NCBI RefSeq assembly: GCF_020054945.1
Contig: NZ_JAIHAU010000001.1
Span: 29,653 to 93,652, forward strand
Direction: 5' to 3'
Source: Mahella sp.
GTDB lineage: Bacteria; Bacillota; Clostridia; Mahellales; Mahellaceae
DNA: 64,000 nt
Below the pieces are notes generated by a model. That model saw nothing but the letters and a program-made list of their open reading frames with translations, did not search any database and was not told the origin of the DNA. The translations under genes and the position numbers were made by a program. Below, piece by piece: positions 57,168-64,000 of this stretch. The stretch's first letter is position 1; each line of letters opens with the position of its first letter.

Positions 57168-58022
57168 TTATACTTTATTTGCGCTACCAAATATATTCAT
57201 GAAATTTTCCACTCGATGCATAGTCTGGTTTTCTACATATTCTATAGCCTTTACAGGCTCATAATCCGTTGGGTTAGCTCTGTAATATTCTTCAAATGAA
57301 TCTCTGAATATGTGCTTTATCTCGGTGGATATGTTTATCTTATTTCCCCCGCATGCTATACATTTTTTAAATACATCATCAGATAAACCGGTACCTCCGT
57401 GTATCGCCAAAGGGACATCAACTCTATCGGCAATTTCATGCAATAAATCGAAATTCACATTGGGCTCTTTATGATAAACACCATGTGCCGTTCCTATAGC
57501 GGGTGCTAATACATCTATACCGGTGGCCACAACATATTTGACACATGTATCGGGATCGGCCAAATGGCTTGCTTGCTCATTTACAAATATGTCATCTTCT
57601 ACGCCCACTATGGCGCCAAGTTCACCCTCTACAGTGACATCTTTGCCCTTGGCCATATTCACAACTTTTTTTGTCATCTCTATATTATCATCCAACGGTA
57701 GCGATGATGCATCTATCATAACCGAACTCCACCCCGCATCGATACATTTTTTGATCATATCCAAATCTTTGCAGTGGTCCAAATGAAGAGCCACAGGTAT
57801 ATCCGTATCCTCGGCCAGCGTCTTAACCCAGATTACAATCGGCTTATAGCCATACAGCGCTACCGTTTTAGTCGATGTTTGTATGATGACCGGCGACCTT
57901 TTTTTTCTTGCCGCCTTGACCACAGCCGATGTAGTAATATAATCGACTATGTTAAATGCCCCCACGGCATAACCCTGCTTTTTTGCATCCAAGAGGATTT
58001 CTTTAATATTTACGTAACTCAT
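57168..58022 (-). CDS. Class II ketose-bisphosphate aldolase, module B
   Basis: 284 residues. Zinc ligands are in ALHLDHCKDLD, IGTAHGVYHKEP and IHGGTGLSD, and phosphate binding in GNKINISTEI. It splits a phosphorylated ketose into DHAP and an aldehyde. It is paralogous to the module A enzyme. GAGGACG precedes the start; the neighbours are the VOC gene and the DapA-like gene, 15-20 bases away. Confidence 0.9.
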   Translation of the reverse strand: MSYVNIKEILLDAKKQGYAVGAFNIVDYITTSAVVKAARKKRSPVIIQTSTKTVALYGYKPIVIWVKTLAEDTDIPVALHLDHCKDLDMIKKCIDAGWSSVMIDASSLPLDDNIEMTKKVVNMAKGKDVTVEGELGAIVGVEDDIFVNEQASHLADPDTCVKYVVATGIDVLAPAIGTAHGVYHKEPNVNFDLLHEIADRVDVPLAIHGGTGLSDDVFKKCIACGGNKINISTEIKHIFRDSFEEYYRANPTDYEPVKAIEYVENQTMHRVENFMNIFGSANKV

Positions 58023-58039
58023 ATATCCACGTCCTCGTT

Positions 58040-58438
58040 CTAATATTCTTCGACAAGTTCTATTCGCTCATTACTAGGCCCGTAAATAAATATATGTTTG
58101 ATCCCCTTCCAAAAAGACGGTAAATTCTCAATCTCATCAGGATAAAATTGTATGCCTTTATCTTTAAGTAGCATTGTAAGTGTATTTATATCTTCCACTT
58201 TCAATGCTATATGCTGAACGGGGCCAGCTTCTTTAGCTACTGCATCGGGATTAGCGGGCTGCACAAGTTCAATAATGCAGCCCCCGAGTTCCACCATGGC
58301 CACCGGCATTTTGCCCATGGTCGGGTGATCTACGATACCACGCCACTTCACAGTAAATCCTAATATTTGGGAATAAAACTCTATCGATCGCTCTATATCC
58401 TTTGTATAAATACCTATATGATATAATCCTTGAATCAA
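58040..58438 (-). CDS. VOC-family (glyoxalase-like) protein
   Basis: 132 residues, two beta-alpha-beta-beta-beta modules with metal-type His/Glu in YHIGIYTKDIERSIEFY, CIIELVQP, QHIALKVEDI and RIELVEEY. It may act as a glyoxalase, an isomerase or a methylmalonyl-CoA-epimerase-like enzyme on a small keto compound in this pathway. The start is TTG with AAGG eight bases upstream. Confidence 0.83.
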   Translation of the reverse strand: MIQGLYHIGIYTKDIERSIEFYSQILGFTVKWRGIVDHPTMGKMPVAMVELGGCIIELVQPANPDAVAKEAGPVQHIALKVEDINTLTMLLKDKGIQFYPDEIENLPSFWKGIKHIFIYGPSNERIELVEEY

Positions 58439-58466
58439 TCTCTAGCCTTCTCTCTGCTTAATAATC

Positions 58467-59306
58467 TTAACCTTTAATACTACCTAACATTATGCCTTCT
58501 ACCAAATAGCGCTGGAATACAATAAATATAAATAGCAACGGTACCAAGGACAGACACGACATGGCAAAAAGCGCACCCCATGAGCTTTCACCGGTTGCAT
58601 CCACAAACATACGCAGTGCAAGCGACACTGTAAATGTCGGAGGCGCACTCAAGTAAATCATCTGGGAAAAGAAATCATTCCACGTCCAGATAAATGTAAA
58701 AATCGCTACGGTGACAAGCGCCGGTACCGATAACGGCATTATAAACTGCATATATATCCTGAACGTTCCTGCTCCATCTATCCTCGGTGCTTCTAGCAGT
58801 TCATTCGATATTCCACGCATGAACTGCACTAATAGAAAGATAAAGAACCCTTCTGTCGCAAAAAACTTCGGCACCAATAACGGCAGATAGGTGTTAACCC
58901 ATCCTATTTTGCTGAATACTATATACTGCGGGATTAGTCTTACATGAAACGGCAGCATCAGCGTTACCAGCATTATAGCAAAAAGAGTATTCTTGAATCT
59001 AAACTCAAGTTTGGAAAAAGCATACGCTGCCATTGAACATGATAATATATTGGCAATAATGCTTACTATTGCTAAGAAAAAAGAGTTTATAAAGAATTTG
59101 CCGAAGCTGACCCCTGATACACCTTTCCAGCCGTATATATAGTTATTTAGGGTCGGATTTTTAGGTAATAGGCTGGTGCTTTGAAATATTTCAACATCTT
59201 CTTTAAATGAAGCGCTCAGCATCCATATGAGAGGGTATATCATAATCAGCCCAAATAGTATGATTAAAAAGTGCATCAGCAAGTTCCTTCTTTGTTTAAC
59301 CTTCAT
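58467..59306 (-). CDS. ABC sugar transporter permease (MalG/LacG type)
   Basis: 279 residues with six predicted transmembrane helices and the EAA loop LLEAPRIDGAGTFRIYMQFIMPL (near residue 190), which contacts the ATPase. AAGGAGGG precedes the ATG at 59306; the frame opens eight codons earlier inside the other permease gene. It forms the channel with the MalF-type partner. Confidence 0.93.
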   Translation of the reverse strand: MKVKQRRNLLMHFLIILFGLIMIYPLIWMLSASFKEDVEIFQSTSLLPKNPTLNNYIYGWKGVSGVSFGKFFINSFFLAIVSIIANILSCSMAAYAFSKLEFRFKNTLFAIMLVTLMLPFHVRLIPQYIVFSKIGWVNTYLPLLVPKFFATEGFFIFLLVQFMRGISNELLEAPRIDGAGTFRIYMQFIMPLSVPALVTVAIFTFIWTWNDFFSQMIYLSAPPTFTVSLALRMFVDATGESSWGALFAMSCLSLVPLLFIFIVFQRYLVEGIMLGSIKG

Positions 59307-59326
59307 TATCTTATATACCCTCCTTA

Positions 59327-60211
59327 TCATTCATCATAATAAACCCATTTTTGAGCCAGTAGAAACATAATAGCTGTTATGATGGCTATTATGATCAATA
59401 GCACCCATGCTAAGGCAGATGCGTATCCCATGGAAAAGTGCTGGAATCCTTTGATATAAAGATATAACGTGTAGAATAATGTCGAATCTACAGGTGCTCC
59501 TGTTCCTCCACTAATTATATAGGAAGGTGTAAACGCTTGAAATGCATTTATTATGGTCATAACTATGTTGAAGAAGACCATCGGTGTAAGCAATGGTAAT
59601 GTTATGTGAAAGAAAGTACCCACTTTGCTCGCTCCGTCTATTTCTGCCGCTTCGTAATAGTCCGGAGATATCTGCTTTAATCCTCCTAGAAATATGACCA
59701 TAGGAGAACCAAATTGCCAGATAAGCAACAAGATTAATGTATAAAGTGCTGTATCCGGCGATGCTATCCAATTCTTGCCTTCAATGCCTACAAGAGATAA
59801 GAGTTGATTGATCGCTCCTTCTTTGTTGAACAGCTGCCGCCACAATATAGCTACTGCAACGCTACCGCCGAATAATGACGGCAAATAATATATGGCACGG
59901 TATATGCGAATACCGGGTATATTGTTCTTGAACACAACCGCCAACAGCAGGGCAAAGATCAATTGGAAAGGAACGCCGAGTGCCACATAGGTAAAAGTAA
60001 CCTGCAGACTTTTATGAACTCTGGGATCGTTAGCTAAGTCTATATAATTTTTGAGCCCTACCCATTTAGGGGATGTCACAACGTCATATTGCGTAAAAGA
60101 GAAATACAATGATAAAACCATGGGAATCGCTGTGAATAAAAGAAATCCCAAAAGCCAGGGCGTTAAGAACGCATAGCCTTCCCATGGCCTGTTGAATTTA
60201 TATTTCTTCAT
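59327..60211 (-). CDS. ABC sugar transporter permease (MalF/LacF type)
   Basis: 294 residues with six transmembrane helices and the EAA loop YYEAAEIDGASKVGTFFHITLPLL. It is the partner of the MalG-type permease downstream. It lies after a hairpin that separates it from the binding-protein gene. No ATPase gene is present in the operon. Confidence 0.93.
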   Translation of the reverse strand: MKKYKFNRPWEGYAFLTPWLLGFLLFTAIPMVLSLYFSFTQYDVVTSPKWVGLKNYIDLANDPRVHKSLQVTFTYVALGVPFQLIFALLLAVVFKNNIPGIRIYRAIYYLPSLFGGSVAVAILWRQLFNKEGAINQLLSLVGIEGKNWIASPDTALYTLILLLIWQFGSPMVIFLGGLKQISPDYYEAAEIDGASKVGTFFHITLPLLTPMVFFNIVMTIINAFQAFTPSYIISGGTGAPVDSTLFYTLYLYIKGFQHFSMGYASALAWVLLIIIAIITAIMFLLAQKWVYYDE

Positions 60212-60240
60212 GTGTCAGATCATCACCTCAATTCAATTTA

Positions 60241-60285
60241 GCTGTTAGAACAGCCTAGAACGTGTTGAAGGTACACGCTCTAGGC
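60241..60285 (-). other. Intergenic RNA hairpins between the binding-protein and permease genes
   Basis: GCCTAGA-a-CGTGT (60253-60265) and ACACG-c-TCTAGGC (60273-60285) pair around a seven-base loop; GCTGTT/AACAGC (60241-60254) follows. Such stems after binding-protein genes often protect the upstream mRNA and give excess binding protein. Confidence 0.6.
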
Positions 60286-60301
60286 CAAAAATATTGTATT
60301 G

Positions 60302-61675
60302 TTACTTTTTGTTTGAGTCCAATATAGCCTGTGCTTCAGACACTAGTTGAGCTCCGGCATCTTCCGGTGTTAGTTGATCAAATCTTACTTTTTCAGCAAT
60401 CTGCTGGAACAGCGAATCAACCTCACTTGCACCGGACGGCGGGAAAGTCGTCGGCGTCGCAATTTCGATCGTTTTTGAGACATAATCTACGATAGCCTTA
60501 TCCTGCTCATCCAGTAACGGCGTAAGAAATTCTACCATTTTTGTATTAGCTGGTACACCTTGGTCCAATCTGAATAATTTAATTGAATCCTCATCATTGA
60601 CCCAAAAATTTATCAGTTTTGCGGCAGCCAATTTTTTCTCAGGCGTTGTTTTTGAAGAAATTGCAAAGTGAGCGCCTTCAACAAATTCTCCTACTTTCCC
60701 ATCAGGTTTAGATGGATTTCGGACCATAATAAGTTCAGCTTCTGGCAATGCTGCACTATACAACTTATATTGATTGGGAGGAATACTCACCATAGCCGTT
60801 TTCCCTCTTGCTATTAAACTATCTTCAAGTGTAGCTTTTGCGTATTCCGTTGTAGTAGCTGAATCAGGCACAATACCGCTATCACGCAAATCTTTCCACA
60901 TGGCAAACCATGAAGCAGCATCTTCTTTTGTATATGCTATATTGCCATCTGCCGTATATAAATCTCTACCATTTTGACGCGCCCAATAACGAAATATTTG
61001 ATAAGCTCCTGAAGCATCTTCTCTTAGCCATGAATCTTTTTTGCCCTTTGCGTCAAGTGCTGCTCTCGCTTCACTTCCTATAGCCTTGAGATCATCCCAT
61101 GTCCAGTTAAAATCCGGAACTTGCACACCTAAATCTTCAAGCATTGACTTATTGACAAGCACGGTATTTGTAGTAAGACCCATTGAAATCATATAATTAA
61201 TACCATTGACTGTACCACTATCAATAGCTGCCTGAGAGAAATTACTGAGATCAATCGTGCCATCTTTAACGTAAGCATCTAGCGGCTCAAGAACACCTCT
61301 GCGTACATAATCACTTGCAAATTGCGGATGCATTCCCATGAAATCTGGAGCCCCACCGCTTGCACTTTGAACTGTAAGCTTATCCCAATAATCAGTCCAG
61401 CTGACCGGTTCACGTATCAATTTTATATTTGGGTTTTTAGACTCAAATACGTCACAGATCTGGTTATACAACTCGTGTCGTTTAGTATCTCCCCACCAGG
61501 CAACACGTATTTCCACCGGCGCACCTTCATCGACTGCGGGCTTAGAATCATCTGCTCCAGTTGACTCAGGCTTTTCCTCAGGTTCTGTAGCAGTATCCCC
61601 TCCACCGCAAGCCGACAACAACATAACCGACATCAGCATTACTGCCATCAAGATTATGGCGATCATCTTTTTCAT
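60302..61675 (-). CDS. ABC transporter extracellular solute-binding protein (family 1, lipoprotein)
   Basis: 457 residues with a lipoprotein signal: MKKMIAIILMAVML, lipobox LLSAC with Cys about residue 25, then a Gly/Thr/Glu-rich linker and a MalE-type fold (RVAWWGDTKRHELYNQICD at the start, QSASGGAPDF in the hinge). It captures an oligosaccharide or sugar derivative for the two permeases. GAGGAGG lies before the ATG at 61675; 15 codons of open frame upstream are not used. Confidence 0.94.
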   Translation of the reverse strand: MKKMIAIILMAVMLMSVMLLSACGGGDTATEPEEKPESTGADDSKPAVDEGAPVEIRVAWWGDTKRHELYNQICDVFESKNPNIKLIREPVSWTDYWDKLTVQSASGGAPDFMGMHPQFASDYVRRGVLEPLDAYVKDGTIDLSNFSQAAIDSGTVNGINYMISMGLTTNTVLVNKSMLEDLGVQVPDFNWTWDDLKAIGSEARAALDAKGKKDSWLREDASGAYQIFRYWARQNGRDLYTADGNIAYTKEDAASWFAMWKDLRDSGIVPDSATTTEYAKATLEDSLIARGKTAMVSIPPNQYKLYSAALPEAELIMVRNPSKPDGKVGEFVEGAHFAISSKTTPEKKLAAAKLINFWVNDEDSIKLFRLDQGVPANTKMVEFLTPLLDEQDKAIVDYVSKTIEIATPTTFPPSGASEVDSLFQQIAEKVRFDQLTPEDAGAQLVSEAQAILDSNKK

Positions 61676-61780
61676 AGAACAATTTCCTCCTCGATTTAGA
61701 TAAATTTTATAGATCAACAAGCAGGCTCATAAATTATTACCGCTTGATAATCACCTTTTTGCTACCATCACACTATTCGT

Positions 61781-62500
61781 TCATTTTAAAGTATCAGTAT
61801 CGACTGTATCATCCAACGGCAAGCCGCCTTGCACATAGAGATTTCGCCTGGCTATCTTATCACCCTTCATTTCCTGATATGCATATTTATAAACATCATA
61901 TATAATTTTTTGAGGCACAACAATAACGCCGTCCCCATCTGCGACCACGAGATCACCGGGATAAATAGCTACTCCACCTATACCGATTGGTATATCCTTC
62001 TCACAATAGCGTATGCGGCACTGATCCATCGGTTGGGAAACAAACTTCGACCAGACAGGAACTTTCTCCAATATGACTTCATCTGTATCTCGTATACCAC
62101 CACCGTTGAGCATAAAACCGACAGCCCCTTTGTTCATACATGCCAATGTATTATTAGAACCAAGCAAGCCTACATCTAGCCCACAAATGTCCAAACAGAT
62201 AAAATCCCCTTCGATAATATCCTTTGACCAATTATCCGTGCATACATTGCCATAATACCAATTAGACCATTCAGTATACTTATCACCAGTTACCATCGGT
62301 ACCGGTCCTTCAAAAGGCACATATCGTGCTGTTCTGGCAAAACCAATAGCTTTAGTGCGCCATAAGGGCCTTATGCTATGATGGACAGTACCATAATGAT
62401 GGTAACCGCACCAATCCATCCCATCGCGCACATCGGTTACTCTAAAATCCCTGTACATCTCCAGTATTTCTTTTCGTTCTTTTATATCCATATCAGCCAT
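61781..62500 (-). CDS. RraA-family protein (possible aldolase/decarboxylase)
   Basis: 239 residues of the RraA/HMG aldolase family. The metal-site motif appears as GAVGFMLNGGGIRDTDEV (R-D pair with acid residues), then IGIGGVAIYPGDLVVADGDGVIVVP. HMG/CHA aldolases use this RD motif to split 4-hydroxy-4-methyl- or 4-carboxy-2-oxoglutarate-like acids; RraA itself regulates RNase E. In this operon an enzyme role is more likely. GAAGGAG marks the ATG at 62500. It is the first gene of module B and starts behind a LacI-type operator. Confidence 0.85.
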   Translation of the reverse strand: MADMDIKERKEILEMYRDFRVTDVRDGMDWCGYHHYGTVHHSIRPLWRTKAIGFARTARYVPFEGPVPMVTGDKYTEWSNWYYGNVCTDNWSKDIIEGDFICLDICGLDVGLLGSNNTLACMNKGAVGFMLNGGGIRDTDEVILEKVPVWSKFVSQPMDQCRIRYCEKDIPIGIGGVAIYPGDLVVADGDGVIVVPQKIIYDVYKYAYQEMKGDKIARRNLYVQGGLPLDDTVDTDTLK

Positions 62501-62541
62501 ATTGCTTCTCTCCTTCAACATATTTATTATGATGAATATTT

Positions 62542-62580
62542 AAGATAACGTTTACTCAATGTTCCTGCTAACCTATTATA
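62542..62580 (-). promoter_or_regulatory. Module B promoter region with LacI-type operator
   Basis: On the minus strand a TATAAT (62575-62580) is followed about 20 bases later by GTAAACGTTATCTT in the reverse sense (62542-62555 plus strand AAGATAACGTTTAC). Its place just downstream of the start of transcription suits repression by the adjacent LacI-family protein. Confidence 0.6.
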
Positions 62581-62676
62581 AATTATCAATCAACGAATAT
62601 GAGATTTAATTCTGAATGATAAACACCTCCTTGTGCTTAACTAGCATTCAATTTTCATTCCAACAACCGCATTCTC

Positions 62677-62690
62677 GTAAACGTATTCTT
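62677..62690 (+). promoter_or_regulatory. Second LacI-type operator copy
   Basis: GTAAACGTATTCTT, identical to the copy upstream of the repressor gene at 63788-63801, placed between the repressor stop and the module B promoter. A strong but orphan AAGGAGGTG (minus strand, 62632-62624) lies nearby with no gene behind it. Confidence 0.6.
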
Positions 62691-62715
62691 AAATAATATC
62701 AAACAATTTCCTACT

Positions 62716-63759
62716 TTAATGGCTTACCGAATACATTTGGTTACTTTCAATCTTTTTGACACTATTGCCTTCTATCAACTGTGGTACATATATGACCTCT
62801 CTGTTGCTGACAGCTTTGTTCTTTATGCGCTCTAATATCATTTCTCCAGCCTTATTCCCTATAACCCAAGCGTTCAACGTTACAATAGTAGGCTGTACAT
62901 ACATTAATTCTATGTTATCTATATTGCCATAAGCGACGATAGATATATCATTTGGTACATCTATGCCATTTGACCTAAAATACTTCAGCGCTCCCATGGT
63001 CATGACATTATTCATAACTACTATAGCTGACGGTTTATCCGATGCACTCATTATTTTGGCAGCACCTTGGTATCCCGATTCTAGTGTAAAGTCTCCATCA
63101 TATCTATAAGGATAATCCTCATTTACTTCTATGCCTACCTCAGACATGGCCTTAACGAAGCCCTTAAACCTTTCTTTACCAGTGCTGACGGTCAACATAC
63201 CGTTAATAACGCCGATCTTTCTATGTCCTAGCGATAATAAATATGAAACCAGATTATAAGCGCCTTGTATATTATCACTATCTATAAAGTCACCCTTAAA
63301 TTTATCACTGTACACCTTTCGGTTAACTAATACTAATGGCATATGCTCGCTCAACGATGCTATAAAGTCATCATTTTCACCTGTGGTATTAAGAATCAGA
63401 CCATCTATTTTTTTGCTTATAAGCAGCTTCAAATACTCTAATTCTCTCTCTTTTTTATCCTCCGTACTGCATACTATGAGATTATACCCTTCATTATGAA
63501 TGACATCTTCAACCGCTTTAGCCATAGTGGTAAAATAATTATTCGATATATCAGACACCAAAAAACCTATAGTATTAGTAGCATCGTTCTTTAAACTTCT
63601 AGCTACTGAATTGGGATAATAATGCAATTCTTCAATAGCTCGCAAAACCCTCTCTTTTATATCCGGGCTCACATAGTAGTTATCGTTTATGACCCTTGAT
63701 ACTGTGGCTATTGAGACACCGGCACGTTTAGCTATGTCCCTTATAGTTACGCCAGCCAC
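62716..63759 (-). CDS. LacI-family transcriptional regulator
   Basis: About 347 residues. The N-terminal helix-turn-helix TIRDIAKRAGVSIATVSRVIN and hinge helix (SPDIKERVLRAIEELHYYPNSVARSL) are followed by a periplasmic-binding-protein-like sensor (about 62-340). It represses or activates sugar genes on binding a small molecule. The start is GTG at 63759 with GAGGGGG seven bases upstream. It is transcribed in the same direction as module B, from its own promoter with an operator copy beyond the -10, so it probably represses itself and the operon. Confidence 0.95.
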   Translation of the reverse strand: MAGVTIRDIAKRAGVSIATVSRVINDNYYVSPDIKERVLRAIEELHYYPNSVARSLKNDATNTIGFLVSDISNNYFTTMAKAVEDVIHNEGYNLIVCSTEDKKERELEYLKLLISKKIDGLILNTTGENDDFIASLSEHMPLVLVNRKVYSDKFKGDFIDSDNIQGAYNLVSYLLSLGHRKIGVINGMLTVSTGKERFKGFVKAMSEVGIEVNEDYPYRYDGDFTLESGYQGAAKIMSASDKPSAIVVMNNVMTMGALKYFRSNGIDVPNDISIVAYGNIDNIELMYVQPTIVTLNAWVIGNKAGEMILERIKNKAVSNREVIYVPQLIEGNSVKKIESNQMYSVSH

Positions 63760-63787
63760 TTGATACCCCCTCAATAAGTATATTTAA

Positions 63788-63841
63788 GTAAACGTATTCT
63801 TGAACTATTACTAGTATAGTACGACTTTATTCCCTTGTCAA
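63788..63841 (-). promoter_or_regulatory. LacI-gene promoter and operator
   Basis: TTGACA (63836-63841), 17 bases, TATACT (63813-63818). GTAAACGTATTCTT (63788-63801) begins about 12 bases after the -10, close to the transcription start. The remaining 63842-64000 stretch is AT-rich and shows no gene. Confidence 0.75.
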
Positions 63842-64000
63842 TACTCATTATAAAATTTTTATGTAGAATAATTTCCCTATATAAGCCATGCGTGATTATG
63901 TCACGGCAAAAGCATGAAGAAAAATTATTCCAAGGGATAATTTGCCACTAAACATTTAAAGGTCTTTATGATAGGATATTGTTCATAGATTTTTTATATG

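Overview
The window reads as a chromosomal stretch from an anaerobic, saccharolytic, motile low-to-mid-GC Firmicute of class Clostridia. Supporting features are an [FeFe]-hydrogenase with a NuoF-like partner and Rex, an iscR-iscS-iscU-mnmA operon, an sepF-yggT-divIVA-ileS cluster, a T-box leader, purine-rich ribosome binding sites almost everywhere and frequent GTG/TTG starts. A Mahella/Thermoanaerobacterales-like host is my guess from overall style, not something the sequence proves. No prophage, insertion sequence, CRISPR array or rRNA was seen; the only RNA gene is tRNA-Trp.

Layout. 1-4.6 kb (+): NuoF-like subunit, HydA, Rex and an SDR oxidoreductase. 4.6-11.5 kb (-): sugar-acid catabolic module A (FGGY kinase, class II aldolase, 2-hydroxyacid dehydrogenase, TIM-barrel isomerase, split UxaA-type dehydratase, DapA-type aldolase). 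11.5-13.7 kb: a frameshifted LCP-family gene and a pRiA4b-ORF3-like protein. 13.9-15.3 kb (+): phosphohexomutase. 15.3-22 kb (-): tightly packed operon of methyltransferase, Ppx/GppA, two thymidylate-kinase-like proteins, a SERCA-like Ca2+ ATPase and a holin-like protein. 22.1-24.2 kb (+): chemoreceptor with a sigma-28-type promoter. 24.2-27.8 kb (-): small protein, membrane alkaline-phosphatase-fold protein, GT4 glycosyltransferase. 27.9 kb: tRNA-Trp.

28-31.3 kb (-): Fe-S/tRNA thiolation operon with an autoregulatory-looking promoter. 31.3-32.7 kb: DAHP synthase behind a T-box whose specifier reads UUC (Phe). 32.7-44.2 kb (-): repetitive coiled-coil protein, DUF89-alaS, polX, then ileS-divIVA-yggT-sepF-yggS-thpR. 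44.4-47.5 kb (+): GH2 beta-galactosidase. 47.6-50.7 kb (-): acyl-CoA dehydrogenase-EtfB-ferredoxin/EtfA in the caffeyl-CoA reductase order. 50.9-63.8 kb (-): catabolic module B, a 12-gene operon (RraA-like, ABC importer without ATPase, VOC, class II aldolase, DapA-like, truncated dehydrogenase, truncated HAD, cupin, aldehyde dehydrogenase, FGGY kinase, PPC-domain protein) preceded by a LacI-family repressor gene. Three copies of a GTAAACG-type operator lie around the repressor gene and the operon start.

The most notable points are: a deletion scar that joins and breaks two genes in module B; a possible -1 frameshift in the LCP gene at a U UUU UUC heptamer; a polyphosphatase/Ca2+-pump/paired kinase-like operon in which one kinase-like copy has lost the Walker A lysine; and two parallel sugar-acid modules whose substrates cannot be named from sequence alone.
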